From contig CAVOXB010000026.1 in assembly GCA_963700305.1 (NCBI GenBank), positions 1 to 64,000 of the forward strand: a stretch of 64,000 nucleotides of DNA, given 5' to 3'. The notes under the pieces are model-generated. The model made no database searches. It was not told the origin of the DNA and was given only the letters and a program-made list of their open reading frames with translations. A program made the translations under genes and the position numbers. Positions 28,955 through 38,684 of the stretch are shown in pieces (position 1 is the first letter of the stretch; each line of letters starts with the position of its first letter). The DNA is from Desulfomonile sp963700305. GTDB lineage: Bacteria; Desulfobacterota; Desulfomonilia; Desulfomonilales; Desulfomonilaceae.

Positions 28955-29959
28955 ATGGATTCGAGTGAGCCCCACAAAAGCTGTCCATCCCCGGATAACC
29001 GCATGGTTACCATCTCCGCACAGACCCGCTGTCTGCGCGAGACTTGGCTCTATACCTCATCCGTGTTATACGGTCCAGCAACCAAAGTCAATCGAGGTGA
29101 AAGTCTGGAGTTTATTTATGCTTTCCTGGGCCTTATGCCCGGAGCAGTCTGGTTGCTGTATTTCCACTGGAAAAGCGGAAGATATTCGAGTCTTTCTTCG
29201 AACGTGCTACGCGTTTTTTTGTGGGGTTGTTTCTGCACACTCCCTGCCGGGATATTGGAACATGTTACCGGTGCTGTTTTGCGGCAGGAGACGCTTCTAA
29301 CCTCAGCAGTTGCGGGTTTTTTTCTGATTGCCCCAATAGAAGAATTTTTCAAAATGATTGCGGTCTGGGGAGCAGTCTATCGAAGTCCGGAGTTTCGTGA
29401 TCCTATGCACGGGCTGCTTTACGCTGCTACTGCTGCCTGCGCGTTCGTGTCCATGGAGAACATGGTGAATATAGCTCAAATGGGTCCTGAGGTACTCGTG
29501 CGCCGATTCGCTTTTGCAACTCCTGCCCACGTGATGTTTTCGTCCATGTGGGGTTATTCAATGGGCGTGGCACGGTTTAGGAGAAGGGGCGAAATAGTCA
29601 TCATTGCGAAAGGCTTTCTTGCTTCTGTAGCGCTCCATGGGTTTGATAATTTTCTGGTGGCCCTGGATCCCAAGATGGCCGTCTTGACCCTAATCCCGTT
29701 GATGTTCTTTATGGGCTGGCTCATGCGCCGGATAATAGAGCGATTTCGCAGCAATCATCCGTTTGAGTCACTTGGGAGCGGCGCATTAATCCTCTGTCCC
29801 AATTGCGGCGCTTATACATTGGAGCGGGAGAAGCATTGCGCACGTTGCGGATTTATAATTCCATTTCCTGACCCGAATGCTCCACGATTCTGCGCAACCT
29901 GTCGAACTCGCTTGGACGCTTTGCGGGCACGATGCCCTGGTTGCGGACACACAGTCTAG
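28955..29959 (+). CDS. PrsW-like intramembrane metalloprotease with C-terminal zinc ribbons
   Basis: From about residue 50 the protein has seven to eight membrane segments with the PrsW family motifs: PIEEFFKMIAVW (Glu-Glu near residue 128), FVSMENMVN, TPAHVMFSSMWGYSMG, and VALHGFDNFLV with conserved His residues. PrsW-type enzymes cut membrane-bound substrates such as anti-sigma factors. After the last helix come about 60 residues with four CxxC pairs (CPNCG, CARCG, CATC, CPGCG), a double zinc ribbon. The start is unsure: the first 45 residues are not typical, and GAGGTGA at about 29094-29100 suggests a later non-ATG start. Its target is unknown; there is no sigma or anti-sigma gene nearby. 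Confidence 0.75.
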   Translation: MDSSEPHKSCPSPDNRMVTISAQTRCLRETWLYTSSVLYGPATKVNRGESLEFIYAFLGLMPGAVWLLYFHWKSGRYSSLSSNVLRVFLWGCFCTLPAGILEHVTGAVLRQETLLTSAVAGFFLIAPIEEFFKMIAVWGAVYRSPEFRDPMHGLLYAATAACAFVSMENMVNIAQMGPEVLVRRFAFATPAHVMFSSMWGYSMGVARFRRRGEIVIIAKGFLASVALHGFDNFLVALDPKMAVLTLIPLMFFMGWLMRRIIERFRSNHPFESLGSGALILCPNCGAYTLEREKHCARCGFIIPFPDPNAPRFCATCRTRLDALRARCPGCGHTV

Positions 29960-30823
29960 GTTTTGGGGCATAATTCGCAGATAGTTGATTCGAAGAAGTT
30001 TACAGGTGAGTCAGGAGAATTTTTTCGCTGAAATTTGCGAGCACCTCTGACTGGAACTTTGCAGATTCCAAGAAATTTTATTATACGTCTACCAAGCGAC
30101 GCGCACAATCACGATGAACGAGAAAGAGCGTAGTGAGAGCCAGCCTCAGGCAAAAGAAAGTGCACTACGCTGAGACAGCCGACTGAGTCCGGCAAGCATG
30201 AGAGATGGCTACTGGCATCGTTTTCCGCATGGTTCGTTGTGGAGAGATTCGACTGAGAAAACTCCGACGTCGTGAGAACTCAAGACTGGTCGCGCCGCAT
30301 CAGGTGGCGATAGAATATTTTCGAGGCGCTCCGAGAAAGATAGCCTTTGCGCGGATCTTTTTTACTTGACAATAGACAATAAAACAAGGCAAAAGAGAAC
30401 GCTTATACATCCACAGGGGCTAGATCCCCGGGGACAGAAACATGGACCGGAAAAACACCCACTTAAGATGCTTGCGTGGGGGAGATCACCACTCCTGTGT
30501 GCCATGTTTCTGTCTGTTCTTATGTATCCACTGTCAGAAAATCTATGAACAGAGAGGTTTACCTGAGTGGGGAAATCTTTGATTTCCTCCTCGTAAGGTT
30601 AAGTCCCTAGCCTCAACTGTCGAGGAACCGCGCTTCCTCATCATTCGACTACCCCGCCCAGGCAGAGGGGAAGATAACCTGGAAGGGGATTGTTATATCG
30701 GTCGATAGGATATCAGGAGGCCGGCCAAGCGCTCCAGCCCATGCTTCCCTTCGGGCAGGGCGAACTGGCGGTAATTCTATAACTATATACTTCGAGAGGC
30801 ATGCAGCCCACTCGGTACGGGGG
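29960..30823. other. 864-base gap upstream of speD with hairpins, possible RNA
   Basis: No family-like open frame is seen. A 9-base stem, AGCGTAGTG (30127-30135) with CACTACGCT (30163-30171), starts a stretch that ends in GCGCGGATCTTTTTT near 30350-30362, which would suit a small transcript of about 240 bases. Closer to speD, hairpins such as GGAAATCTTTGATTTCC (about 30574) and GAGGAACCGCGCTTCCTC (about 30623) could form a leader. I compared by memory with RNase P, SRP, tmRNA, 6S RNA and common riboswitches and recognise none. Confidence 0.35.
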
Positions 30824-31249
30824 ATGACGATGAAAGCTTTAGGTATTCATCTTCTGATCGAGCTCTGGTCCTGTAACAGGCAAAAGATCGATAACCTTGA
30901 TTACCTGGAAAAAATCATGGCCCAAGCCGCTGAAGCGGCCGGGGCAACTGTGTTGAAAACGGCCTTTCAGGATTTTAATCCTCAAGGTGTATCAGGCGTC
31001 GTGGTCATAGCGGAATCCCACCTGACGATTCATACCTGGCCGGAATTCGGCTATGCAGCGGTGGACATATTCACCTGCGGCTCAAAGGTTGACCCGTGGA
31101 AGGCGGCAGGGTTCCTCAAGCAAGAATTGGAGGCCGAGGAAACGCAAGTGCGCGATTTCCAGAGAGGCATCCCATCGACGGAAAACAATGAAAGTGAAGA
31201 ATACAAGCTCTTCAGCCAGGCTGCGTGCGGGAATACTAACCGTCAGTGA
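30824..31249 (+). CDS. speD: S-adenosylmethionine decarboxylase proenzyme
   Basis: The enzyme supplies decarboxylated SAM for spermidine synthesis. The 141-residue proenzyme shows the self-cleavage site in VVIAESHLTIHTWPE, where Ser65 becomes the pyruvoyl group, and the conserved Cys in AAVDIFTCG. It is the short bacterial class of enzyme. The start MTMKALGIHLL has two ATGs two codons apart. The 3' end overlaps mog by 62 bases, so the two are co-transcribed. No speE is present in the window. Confidence 0.93.
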   Translation: MTMKALGIHLLIELWSCNRQKIDNLDYLEKIMAQAAEAAGATVLKTAFQDFNPQGVSGVVVIAESHLTIHTWPEFGYAAVDIFTCGSKVDPWKAAGFLKQELEAEETQVRDFQRGIPSTENNESEEYKLFSQAACGNTNRQ

Positions 31250-31706
31250 CAGATCCTCGCAAGGGTTGCGGGAAGATGCATCGGGACCGGAACTTGAACG
31301 CATCCTCCGGTCCCGCGGCTTTGAAGTAATGTGGACTGACGTGGTGCCTGACGAAGAAAACGAAATTCGGAAGATGCTCATCCATTGGGCTGACGAATGC
31401 AACGCTGACCTGATACTGACCACAGGCGGAACTGGACTCTCACCACGAGACGTCACGCCTGAGGCTACAATAGCAGTGACAGAGCGCTTGGTTCCCGGAT
31501 TGGCCGAAGCCATGCGCGCGGAAAGCTTAAAGAAAACACCTCATGCAATGATCTCCAGAGCCGTAGCTGGGATAAGAGGAAGTTCTTTGATAATCAACCT
31601 GCCTGGAAGCCCGAGAGGAGCAAGAGAGAATCTTGAAGTAGTCCTGCCTACGCTGGAGCATGCGATTTCAAAACTACAGGGCGATCCCTCGGAATGCGCA
31701 ACTTGA
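31188..31706 (+). CDS. mog: Molybdopterin adenylyltransferase (MogA/MoaB type)
   Basis: A 172-residue protein that adenylates molybdopterin before molybdenum insertion. Motifs are LRAGILTVSDRSSQG at the N terminus, ILTTGGTGLSPRDVTPEAT in the middle and IINLPGSPRGARENL near the end, all standard for the MogA/MoaB fold. The likely ATG at 31188-31190 lies inside the speD frame (62-base overlap, different frame). The reading frame stays open further 5', but only as the shadow of speD. It is followed after 4 bases by the DciA-like gene. In anaerobes with molybdo- or tungsto-enzymes it serves cofactor synthesis. Confidence 0.88.
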   Translation: MKVKNTSSSARLRAGILTVSDRSSQGLREDASGPELERILRSRGFEVMWTDVVPDEENEIRKMLIHWADECNADLILTTGGTGLSPRDVTPEATIAVTERLVPGLAEAMRAESLKKTPHAMISRAVAGIRGSSLIINLPGSPRGARENLEVVLPTLEHAISKLQGDPSECAT

Positions 31707-31710
31707 TTCA

Positions 31711-32232
31711 ATGAAACGAAACCGACTGAAGAGTCCTATGACAGCAGGATCGGTCCTGGGAAAGGTCCTGGGGAAGCTGGGATTGGATTCTTCTATTTCC
31801 AAGCACAATGTGGTGCGACTCTGGCCGAAAATTGTCGATACCGCGGTGTCAAAGCACGCGAAGGCCGAAAAAATAGTGGGTTCCACTCTACACGTGATAG
31901 TCGATTCGTCCGTGTGGATGAATGAACTCGCTGCAGTGAAGAATATTCTCCTCCATAAAGTCAATTCACGCATCAAATCAGAATCCTCGAGGATTACTGA
32001 CATTCGTTTTCATCAGAGATCGTGGGCCAAAGAGTGTCAGCGCGAGCCTGATGAACCGCATCCCTCCGTTGAGCTCTCAGAAAAAGATGTTCGTCTCATA
32101 AGAATGATGCTCGAACCCGTGAAGAACGAACAGATGCGGGCAGTGCTAAAACGGATACTGGAAAAAGACGCGTCTGCTGAAACAACCCCCCAAATAGTCC
32201 CCGCCAACAACCGTATCAAGAAAATAATCTGA
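31711..32232 (+). CDS. DciA-like DUF721 protein
   Basis: A 173-residue protein. The N-terminal half has GSVLGKVLGKLGLDSSISKHNVV, LWPKIVDTAVSKHAKAEKI and LHVIVDSSVWMNELAAVK, which fits the DUF721 fold. That fold includes DciA, the loader and partner of the replicative helicase DnaB in most bacteria without DnaC. The C-terminal 90 residues are charged and variable. The start ATG lies 5 bases after the mog stop. The replication role is inferred from family. Confidence 0.7.
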   Translation: MKRNRLKSPMTAGSVLGKVLGKLGLDSSISKHNVVRLWPKIVDTAVSKHAKAEKIVGSTLHVIVDSSVWMNELAAVKNILLHKVNSRIKSESSRITDIRFHQRSWAKECQREPDEPHPSVELSEKDVRLIRMMLEPVKNEQMRAVLKRILEKDASAETTPQIVPANNRIKKII

Positions 32233-32401
32233 GCGCACAATGGAGTTGCGCGTGATCGAGACAATAAGCCATATCACGTTCGTAGTTAAGGACTCGGAGA
32301 GAAGAGGTTGGCCCAATATGCCAAGGGATGGATGAATGACGGAGTTCTCTCCGGGGAAATCGTATGAGCAACACGGCAGAGTTATGACAAGCCCCAAAAA
32401 A

Positions 32402-33016
32402 TCAGTAGTCTTGTTGCCTGGGGGATGGTGAGATTTCCAGGGGAACTGGATCCGGCGCTGAGATGTCCGAATCTCGCTGAAACCCCTGGGAAGATCCTCC
32501 GGTACGCTCATATGATCTTCTGCGCTTTTCAGAAGTCTTTTCGATCTTGTGCCCCGAGGAGGACATTTCATCGTCAGGCACTCGAACCATTCCAATCCCG
32601 GTTGAACCCGCTGCGAAAGGAAGCATGACCCAGATTCTATCTTTGTCTCTTTTCTTGACAGGCAGCACTTGAGAAGCCCGTTCCGGATATTTGGGGTCTT
32701 GCATCAGGATTCCTTCCTGTGTGAGTTCCCATTGGGCTTCCGAGGGTTTGAAAAGATTAATCATCCTTATGGTGCCGTTCTTTTCAACGCGCATATAGGC
32801 ATTGCCTCTGAATGGCCTAATTTTGGCTTTGTCTTTATCTGCTAATCCCCACCTGAAAAAATCTTCGGAACATTTCCAGGTCCCGATCAGGAATTCCTCT
32901 GTTACTCGGTCTTCCACACCGAGCAGGTGCGCTGGTGAAGATATCGTGCGGTCGTCAGGGACAATTCCCGACAAGAGCGGAACTAAGGACAATGCCAGGA
33001 TTTGAATACTTAGCAA
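32402..33016 (-). CDS. Exported protein of unknown function
   Basis: A 204-residue protein with a TTG start that is supported by AGGAG seven bases upstream (33024-33028). The first 17 residues (LSIQILALSLVPLLSG) are a signal peptide. The mature part has EEFLIGTWKCSEDFFRWG and NAYMRVEKNGTIRMINLF, a pattern seen in small lipocalin-like beta-barrel stress proteins. The last 50 residues are rich in Ser, Arg and Pro. It is divergent from nhaA. Confidence 0.55.
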   Translation of the reverse strand: MLSIQILALSLVPLLSGIVPDDRTISSPAHLLGVEDRVTEEFLIGTWKCSEDFFRWGLADKDKAKIRPFRGNAYMRVEKNGTIRMINLFKPSEAQWELTQEGILMQDPKYPERASQVLPVKKRDKDRIWVMLPFAAGSTGIGMVRVPDDEMSSSGHKIEKTSEKRRRSYERTGGSSQGFQRDSDISAPDPVPLEISPSPRQQDY

Positions 33017-33075
33017 ATCTAGTCTCCTGGAATCTTTTTGCGGAGAGTGTAATCTATAGCATGGTATAGCTGAAG

Positions 33076-34470
33076 ATGCCAGATCGCGACGATGAGGTTA
33101 TCCAGAAGGTGAATCCGAATTTCGTTCACAGGAGGATTTACGGGAGAGGAGAGCGCTTCGGAAAGTTGCTCGTGCGTCCTTTTCGTAACTTTGCTGCCAT
33201 AGAGGCCTCCGGCGGGATTGTCATTCTGTTCGCTGCTGCAATTGCCTTGATATGGGTGAATTTCGGTTCTGCAGAATTATACGAATGGCTTTGGGAAATC
33301 CGCGCATCCATAGGCATAAACGGGTTTGCATTAGACCGTTCACTACATTTCTGGATCAATGACGGCCTAATGGCGGTGTTCTTCTTTGTCGTGGGGTTGG
33401 AGATAAAGCGCGAAATTCTGGTAGGGGAATTGGCCTCATTCCGAAAAGCAACGCTTCCTTTGGCCGGGGCCCTCGGAGGAATGATTGCACCTGCCTTGAT
33501 TTACTTAGCCTTTAATCAAACAGGGCCAGCAGTGCGGGGCTGGGGTATTCCCATGGCTACTGACATTGCATTCGTAATGGGCGCTGTATCGCTGTTGGGT
33601 GCCAGAGTCCCGCATTCTCTGTCTATTTTTCTGATTGCCCTCGCGATCGCCGATGACCTCGGCGCTGTGCTGGTCATAGCGATGTTCTATACCGCTCAGA
33701 TATCTGTGAACTACTTGATCCTGGCCGTGATTCTGCTACTCATTCTGGCTATTATGAATCTCCTCGGTTTCCGCCGTCCTCTGCCATACGTTGTCGTGGG
33801 GGGAGTCGTTTGGTTAACCGTGAACCTTTCGGGCGTGCATTCGACCGTAGCCGGTGTTCTAGTGGCCATGACGATTCCTGCGAGATCTCGATATGACACG
33901 GACACTTTCGTTCACCGGGCCCGGAACGTTCTGAAGGACTTCGAGTGCGCAGGAGAATGCGGATACAGCATGTACACGAACGAGGAGCATCAGGCGGCCG
34001 TTCGAGCCATGGATTCCTTATGCGTAAGCGTTGAGCCTCCCCTGCAACGGGTAGAAAACAGGCTCCATCCATGGGTGCTCTTCTGCGTCATGCCGTTGTT
34101 TGCATTAGCAAATTCGGGCGTGCTGATAGATTGGAGTGGTGTCACCGATTCGTTCAACCAGCTTTCTTTGGGAATAATCCTGGGTCTTTTTTTGGGAAAG
34201 CAGATCGGGGTGACACTGGCCGCGTGGTTGGCAGTGAAGAGTGGGGTTGCAGAGCTGCCGCAGGGAATTACTCTTTGGCAAATCTATGGAGGTGCTGCGC
34301 TTTGCGGCATAGGATTTACCATGTCCCTTTTCATTGCAGGCCTCGCATTCGATTTCTCTCCCTTATTGGATACGGCCAAAATAAGCATCTTCATAGGCTC
34401 GTTCCTATCGTTCCTTTTAGGCTACATGATCCTGCGCCTGAGTTCTTCTAAGGAGAATTCTGCTGCATGA
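33076..34470 (+). CDS. nhaA: Na+/H+ antiporter NhaA
   Basis: A 464-residue inner-membrane antiporter that expels sodium in exchange for protons. It has about 12 hydrophobic helices. The signature FFFVVGLEIKREILVGELA is followed by GGMIAPALIYLAFN and MATDIAFVMGA. The paired transport Asp residues lie in FLIALAIADDLGAVLVIAMFY. The central loop near 270-320 carries an extra polar stretch with CAGECGYSMYTNEE. Its total is about 75 residues longer than E. coli NhaA, within the range of this family. It is followed by a sensor kinase/regulator pair with about 160 bases between. Confidence 0.93.
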   Translation: MPDRDDEVIQKVNPNFVHRRIYGRGERFGKLLVRPFRNFAAIEASGGIVILFAAAIALIWVNFGSAELYEWLWEIRASIGINGFALDRSLHFWINDGLMAVFFFVVGLEIKREILVGELASFRKATLPLAGALGGMIAPALIYLAFNQTGPAVRGWGIPMATDIAFVMGAVSLLGARVPHSLSIFLIALAIADDLGAVLVIAMFYTAQISVNYLILAVILLLILAIMNLLGFRRPLPYVVVGGVVWLTVNLSGVHSTVAGVLVAMTIPARSRYDTDTFVHRARNVLKDFECAGECGYSMYTNEEHQAAVRAMDSLCVSVEPPLQRVENRLHPWVLFCVMPLFALANSGVLIDWSGVTDSFNQLSLGIILGLFLGKQIGVTLAAWLAVKSGVAELPQGITLWQIYGGAALCGIGFTMSLFIAGLAFDFSPLLDTAKISIFIGSFLSFLLGYMILRLSSSKENSAA

Positions 34471-34629
34471 GCCCAGCGAGTGGCGGAAATTAGTACTTCG
34501 GCTCAGAGCGGCTGACCGAATTATCCTCAATTTCGCTCTGGCGTTGTCGGTGTTTCCGCGTTTTTCTTTACCACTGGGGCTGCCAATGATAAATTGCTCG
34601 AAGTAGCAACTTTCTGCAGGTGACACGGC

Positions 34630-36063
34630 ATGACGCTGGACGCTTCTGCTGCCGGAAAAGGCGGCGGTCCTTTTAGGTTACTAAAGTACTTTATAATTTC
34701 CGGTTTTGTGGTGATTGCGGTTGTAACCGCTCTATTAGGAGCTTTTCTCTATTCCAAGAGTGTGGAAACCCTGGTTCAGGGTGCAGAGAACTACGCGAAA
34801 CTTCTTGCTGAGAACCTCAACTACAACATCTATTCAGGGTTTCTACGCGCCACTAAAAGCCCGTGAAATTCCAATGGATCTACGCAAATGGGACCAATTC
34901 GGGGCACTGGATTCGCTCATAAAAGACTTCACCTATGGGCTCAAAATTCAGCGCATAAAAATAATAGATCGTCAGAAAAAAATTATCTACAGCACCGAGT
35001 ACGACCTTATCGGCAAGGAAGAGCCCAGAAATCCTGCAGTTGACGATGCGCTGAACGGAAGAGATTCCACCCAAATTCAGCAGGAGAAAGGCGACGGCCA
35101 GTGGTACGGGAAGCGCCTCACTGAGACCTATTTCCCTCTCAGGGAAGTCACGGGCAACTATTGGATGCTCGGCACGATTTACGGCGTCATACAAATCACT
35201 CAAGACGTTACCGATCAGTATGTGACCTGCAACAACGCTCCATAATGGTAGTGATAGTGGTGGCTGCGGGGCTGATGGTGTTTCTTTTTATCACTCTCAC
35301 CTTGATCGTCCGGAGGGGAGAGCGTATCCTGATGCTCAGGGCGAGAGAACAGAAACAGCTTGAGGAACAACTTCAGCAATCGGAAAAACTGGCCTCCATA
35401 GGGCAGATGGTCGCTACCATAGCCCATGAAATACGAAATCCATTGGGAATAATCCGGTCTTCTGCGGAAGTTTTGGCCAAAAAGACCAACCCTGACCCGA
35501 CGAGGGTGCAAAAGCTTTCCGGAATCATAGTGGAGGAAGCGACCCGTCTGAGTAGCATTCTGACGGATTTTCTCGATTTCGCCAGGCCGAGGTCCCCTTC
35601 AACGCAATTTATCGACGTGCGAGACGCCATCTCACGCGTGAGGAATAATCTTAACCAGGAGATCGTCACCCGCGGCATTGAATGGAGAGATCATCAACTG
35701 AATGGCCTCACACCAATGATTGTCGGAGATCAGGATCTGCTTTATCAAGCGTTCCTGAACATCGCGATGAACGCGTTCGAGGCCATGGAAAATGGGGGCG
35801 TTTTTTCCACCAATATCGAACAGGCCGATTCGAGAGTCAGAATTGACTTCTCAGATACCGGGCATGGGATAAAGGAGGCGGATCTTCAGAAGATATTCAC
35901 GCCTTTCTTTACCACCCACGAAATGGGCACGGGCCTGGGCTTGTCCGTGGTCCACAACATCGTTACCGCACATCGTGGTGAGATCGCTGTGACGAGCCAG
36001 GAAGGGAAGGGTGCTGTTTTGTCAGTTTTTCTGCCTGCAGGCGAGCAAAAGCCTGAAAATTGA
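34630..36063 (+). CDS. Sensor histidine kinase, two frameshifts
   Basis: Joined frames give about 475 residues. Segment one has a cytosolic start and a membrane helix (LLKYFIISGFVVIAVVTALLGAFLY). A periplasmic sensor domain of about 150 residues follows, then a second helix (VVIVVAAGLMVFLFITLTLIV) and a short coiled coil (AREQKQLEEQLQQSEKLASIG). The HisKA domain has the phosphorylated His in MVATIAHEIRNPLGIIRSS. The ATPase domain has NIAMNAFEAM, DTGHGIKEADL and GTGLGLSVVHNIV. Shifts lie near 34838 (CAGGGTT for CAGGTT) and near 35228. It is of the ZraS/NtrB-like type that partners sigma-54 regulators, and the next gene is one. Confidence 0.85.
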
Positions 36064-36133
36064 CCAAGAACGCGATGCGTCCACGTGAGCCTGGCCTAAA
36101 TGTCTTCAGGAATATGATATCGAGAGTCTGATT

Positions 36134-37496
36134 ATGAGCACGGTTTTGATCGTAGACGATGAAAAAAACTATCTGGTGGTTCTGGAAGACCTACTCATGG
36201 ACGAAGGTTACGAAGTGCTCACAGCGTCTTCTGGCGCACAGGCCCTCGCAATAATCGATCAAACGCCTGTGGATACTGTGCTGTCGGACATTAAAATGCC
36301 GGGTATCTCGGGGATTGAACTTTTGGAGAAGATATCATCGGTAGACCCGGACCTGCCGGTAATTCTCATGACCGCGTTCGCTGAGGTGGACCAGGCTGTG
36401 GAAGCCATGAAGAAAGGAGCCCTGGACCACATTCAAAAGCCCTTCGATAATGCGGACGTGAAACGAGCGGTCGCCAGAGGCGTAGAGAGACGCTCGCTAG
36501 TGAAAAACATAAGACATTTGGAAATCGAGCTTGATAGTCTGTGGGGCAATATCATCGGCAGGTCCAAAGCGATGGAGACAGTGTTCGCAATAATGGAGCG
36601 AGTTGCGGACACTCCCACAACAGTGCTTATTTCCGGAGAATCAGGCACAGGCAAAGAATTGATTGCTCGCGGTCTGCATAGAGCTAGCTCCAGGCACAAT
36701 GCTCCTTTTGTGTCAATCAATTGTGGTGCTGTCACGGAAAGTCTGCTTGAATCAGAGCTGTTCGGACACGAGAAAGGGGCTTTTACAGGAGCTGCGGGAC
36801 TCAAGCAGGGCAAATTCGAATTTGCCGACCATGGGACACTCTTTCTTGATGAGGTGGGTGAGATGTCACTCACGCTTCAGGTGAAGTTGCTCAGGGTCCT
36901 TCAGGAACACGAGTTCCAACGAGTCGGTGGAAACAAAGACGTCAAAGTGGATGTGCGCATAATAGCAGCTACGAACAAGGACCTTAAAGATGAAGTGGAG
37001 GCCGGCAGGTTCAGGGGAGATCTTTTTTTTCGTTTGAACGTGGTGCGAATAGATGTCCCACCCTTGAGAGATCGTCGAGAAGATATCCCAGTGTTGGTGG
37101 CTCACTTCGTCAGCAAGTTCTGCGAAAAGCTTGGCCGTCCGCTGAAAGAAGTGCATTCGCAAGTGATGTCCGCACTCTTCAAGTATTCTTGGCCGGGAAA
37201 TGTTCGAGAGTTGGAGAACATTATCGAACGAGCCCTCGTGCTGTGTAAGAGCGCTGCCATAGTACCCGGAAGATTTGCCGGCAGAGCTACGCGAATCCCC
37301 TGAAACGGAAACTGAACTGGAGAACTTGATTTCAGGGGAGAAAGGGCTGACTGAGACCCTGGATGCGATAGAGGAGAAGATCATCCGCCAGGCATTGGAG
37401 AAGGCAGGGAACGTGCAAGCCCAGGCAGCCAAGATGCTGGGCATCTCGCGCAGCAATTTGCAATACAAAATGAAGAAATACGGTCTTTTGGTTTGA
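36134..37496 (+). CDS. NtrC-family sigma-54 response regulator, frameshifted near the end
   Basis: A protein of about 454 residues. The receiver domain (1-120) has phospho-acceptor Asp52 in VLSDIKMPGISG. The AAA+ domain shows the Walker A ISGESGTGKELIARGLH, the GAFTGA loop and the Walker B DHGTLFLDEVGEM, with YSWPGNVRELENIIERA after. The C-terminal Fis-type DNA-binding helix-turn-helix reads NVQAQAAKMLGISRSNLQYKMKKYG. A one-base gain near 37269 separates the last domain; corrected, it reads IVPEDLPAELRES. It is the partner of the kinase 70 bases upstream. What the pair senses is unknown; nearby targets could be the envelope genes that follow. Confidence 0.9.
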
Positions 37497-37660
37497 CATG
37501 CGTCCATTTCGTCAAGTCATTTTTGCAATGAAATTCGATAGGGCCGACGTCGTAGATATTGACGTTTCGGGGAGCGACATTACGAGATCCTGAGGCAGTT
37601 GACACCGCTACTGATTTACATTATAGATGATTTCAACATTATGAAGGAGTTTTCGCATTG

Positions 37661-38632
37661 ATGCGAGAGAAGAGGGCTGCAATCATGCGTAATATACTTG
37701 GATGTATGGGGGTGACTCTCTCGTTGTGTGTCTTTCTGGGGCCTGCCTGGTCACAAATGCAATATCCGGATTATTATCAGCAATCTATTTACGGACAGCC
37801 AGAAGGCCAATATCAGCAGTATCCTACAGCAAACCTCCAGTACGATCAGAGAGACGCCGAGATGATACTTCGGGACCAAATGTCTCGGCAGGGGCAAAAT
37901 CCGCAGGCTAGGGTGCACCAGGCTCCTCAACAACAACAATTGTACGATGATCCTTATGGCCACAGGATACATGACGAAGGTCAGGTGCAGAATGTAATGG
38001 GGGAAGCCCGGCGCATCGCCAGCCTTGTACGAAACAGAAACGGAAAACCGTTCGTTATAGTCGACAAGAGAAGTTTTCAGTTTTATCTTTATGACTATAG
38101 CGGGCGCCTTCTCAGAGTAGGGCCGGTGGCCATAGGCAAGGGTAGGACGCAGCACGGAGCCTTTGAAACTCCAGTGGGAGTGTTTCCAATAAGCAGCAAG
38201 GTTCCTGTCGCCGACTGGGTCAGGCCGGATTGGTATTTTCTCGAGGAGAACGAGCCTATACCAAAACGGCACGAAGATCGTAGAGTGCCAGGTTTTTTTC
38301 GCTACAAGCTGGTCTTTGACGGGAATAGATATATCCATTATGCTGAAGCAACGGGAGGCAGATTGACGCATGGCTGCCTGGGGCTGGATTGGCAGGATGC
38401 TGAGGCGGTCTTCCACACGCTCCAGGTTGGGTCCTATTGCATCGTAATTGATCAGGGCTTTCTGACTCGACTGGCACGGGGCGAATTTCCTGTTCAGAGG
38501 CAGACTGCGAGCCAGCCGAAACCCGAGGTGGGCGATACAGCGACTGCAAAACCCGAGCCCGTGCGAACCCCGCCTGCAGCGGCAAACACTGCCGCTCGCT
38601 CGGAGGCAACACCTTTCCGCAGTCTATGGTAA
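37661..38632 (+). CDS. Secreted L,D-transpeptidase (YkuD domain)
   Basis: A 323-residue exported protein. The signal peptide is NILGCMGVTLSLCVFLGPAWSQ. Residues about 30-110 form a low-complexity region rich in Gln, Tyr and Pro. The YkuD domain (about 125-265) starts FVIVDKRSFQFYLYDYSGRLL and contains TQHGAFETPVGVFPI and the catalytic block GGRLTHGCLGLDW, with His and Cys. A Pro/Ala-rich tail ends the protein. Such enzymes make 3-3 peptidoglycan cross-links or attach lipoproteins to the wall. The ATG at 37661 has AAGGAG 12 bases upstream. Confidence 0.85.
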   Translation: MREKRAAIMRNILGCMGVTLSLCVFLGPAWSQMQYPDYYQQSIYGQPEGQYQQYPTANLQYDQRDAEMILRDQMSRQGQNPQARVHQAPQQQQLYDDPYGHRIHDEGQVQNVMGEARRIASLVRNRNGKPFVIVDKRSFQFYLYDYSGRLLRVGPVAIGKGRTQHGAFETPVGVFPISSKVPVADWVRPDWYFLEENEPIPKRHEDRRVPGFFRYKLVFDGNRYIHYAEATGGRLTHGCLGLDWQDAEAVFHTLQVGSYCIVIDQGFLTRLARGEFPVQRQTASQPKPEVGDTATAKPEPVRTPPAAANTAARSEATPFRSLW

Positions 38633-38684
38633 TATTGAATACGGAATCTAAAGAGGGGTCGAACCACTCCAGAGGATAATCTTA

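Noticed and set aside
30366..30548. Short 60-codon frame in the speD upstream gap
   Set aside because: No ribosome site, no signal peptide pattern supported by context, and composition like non-coding DNA.
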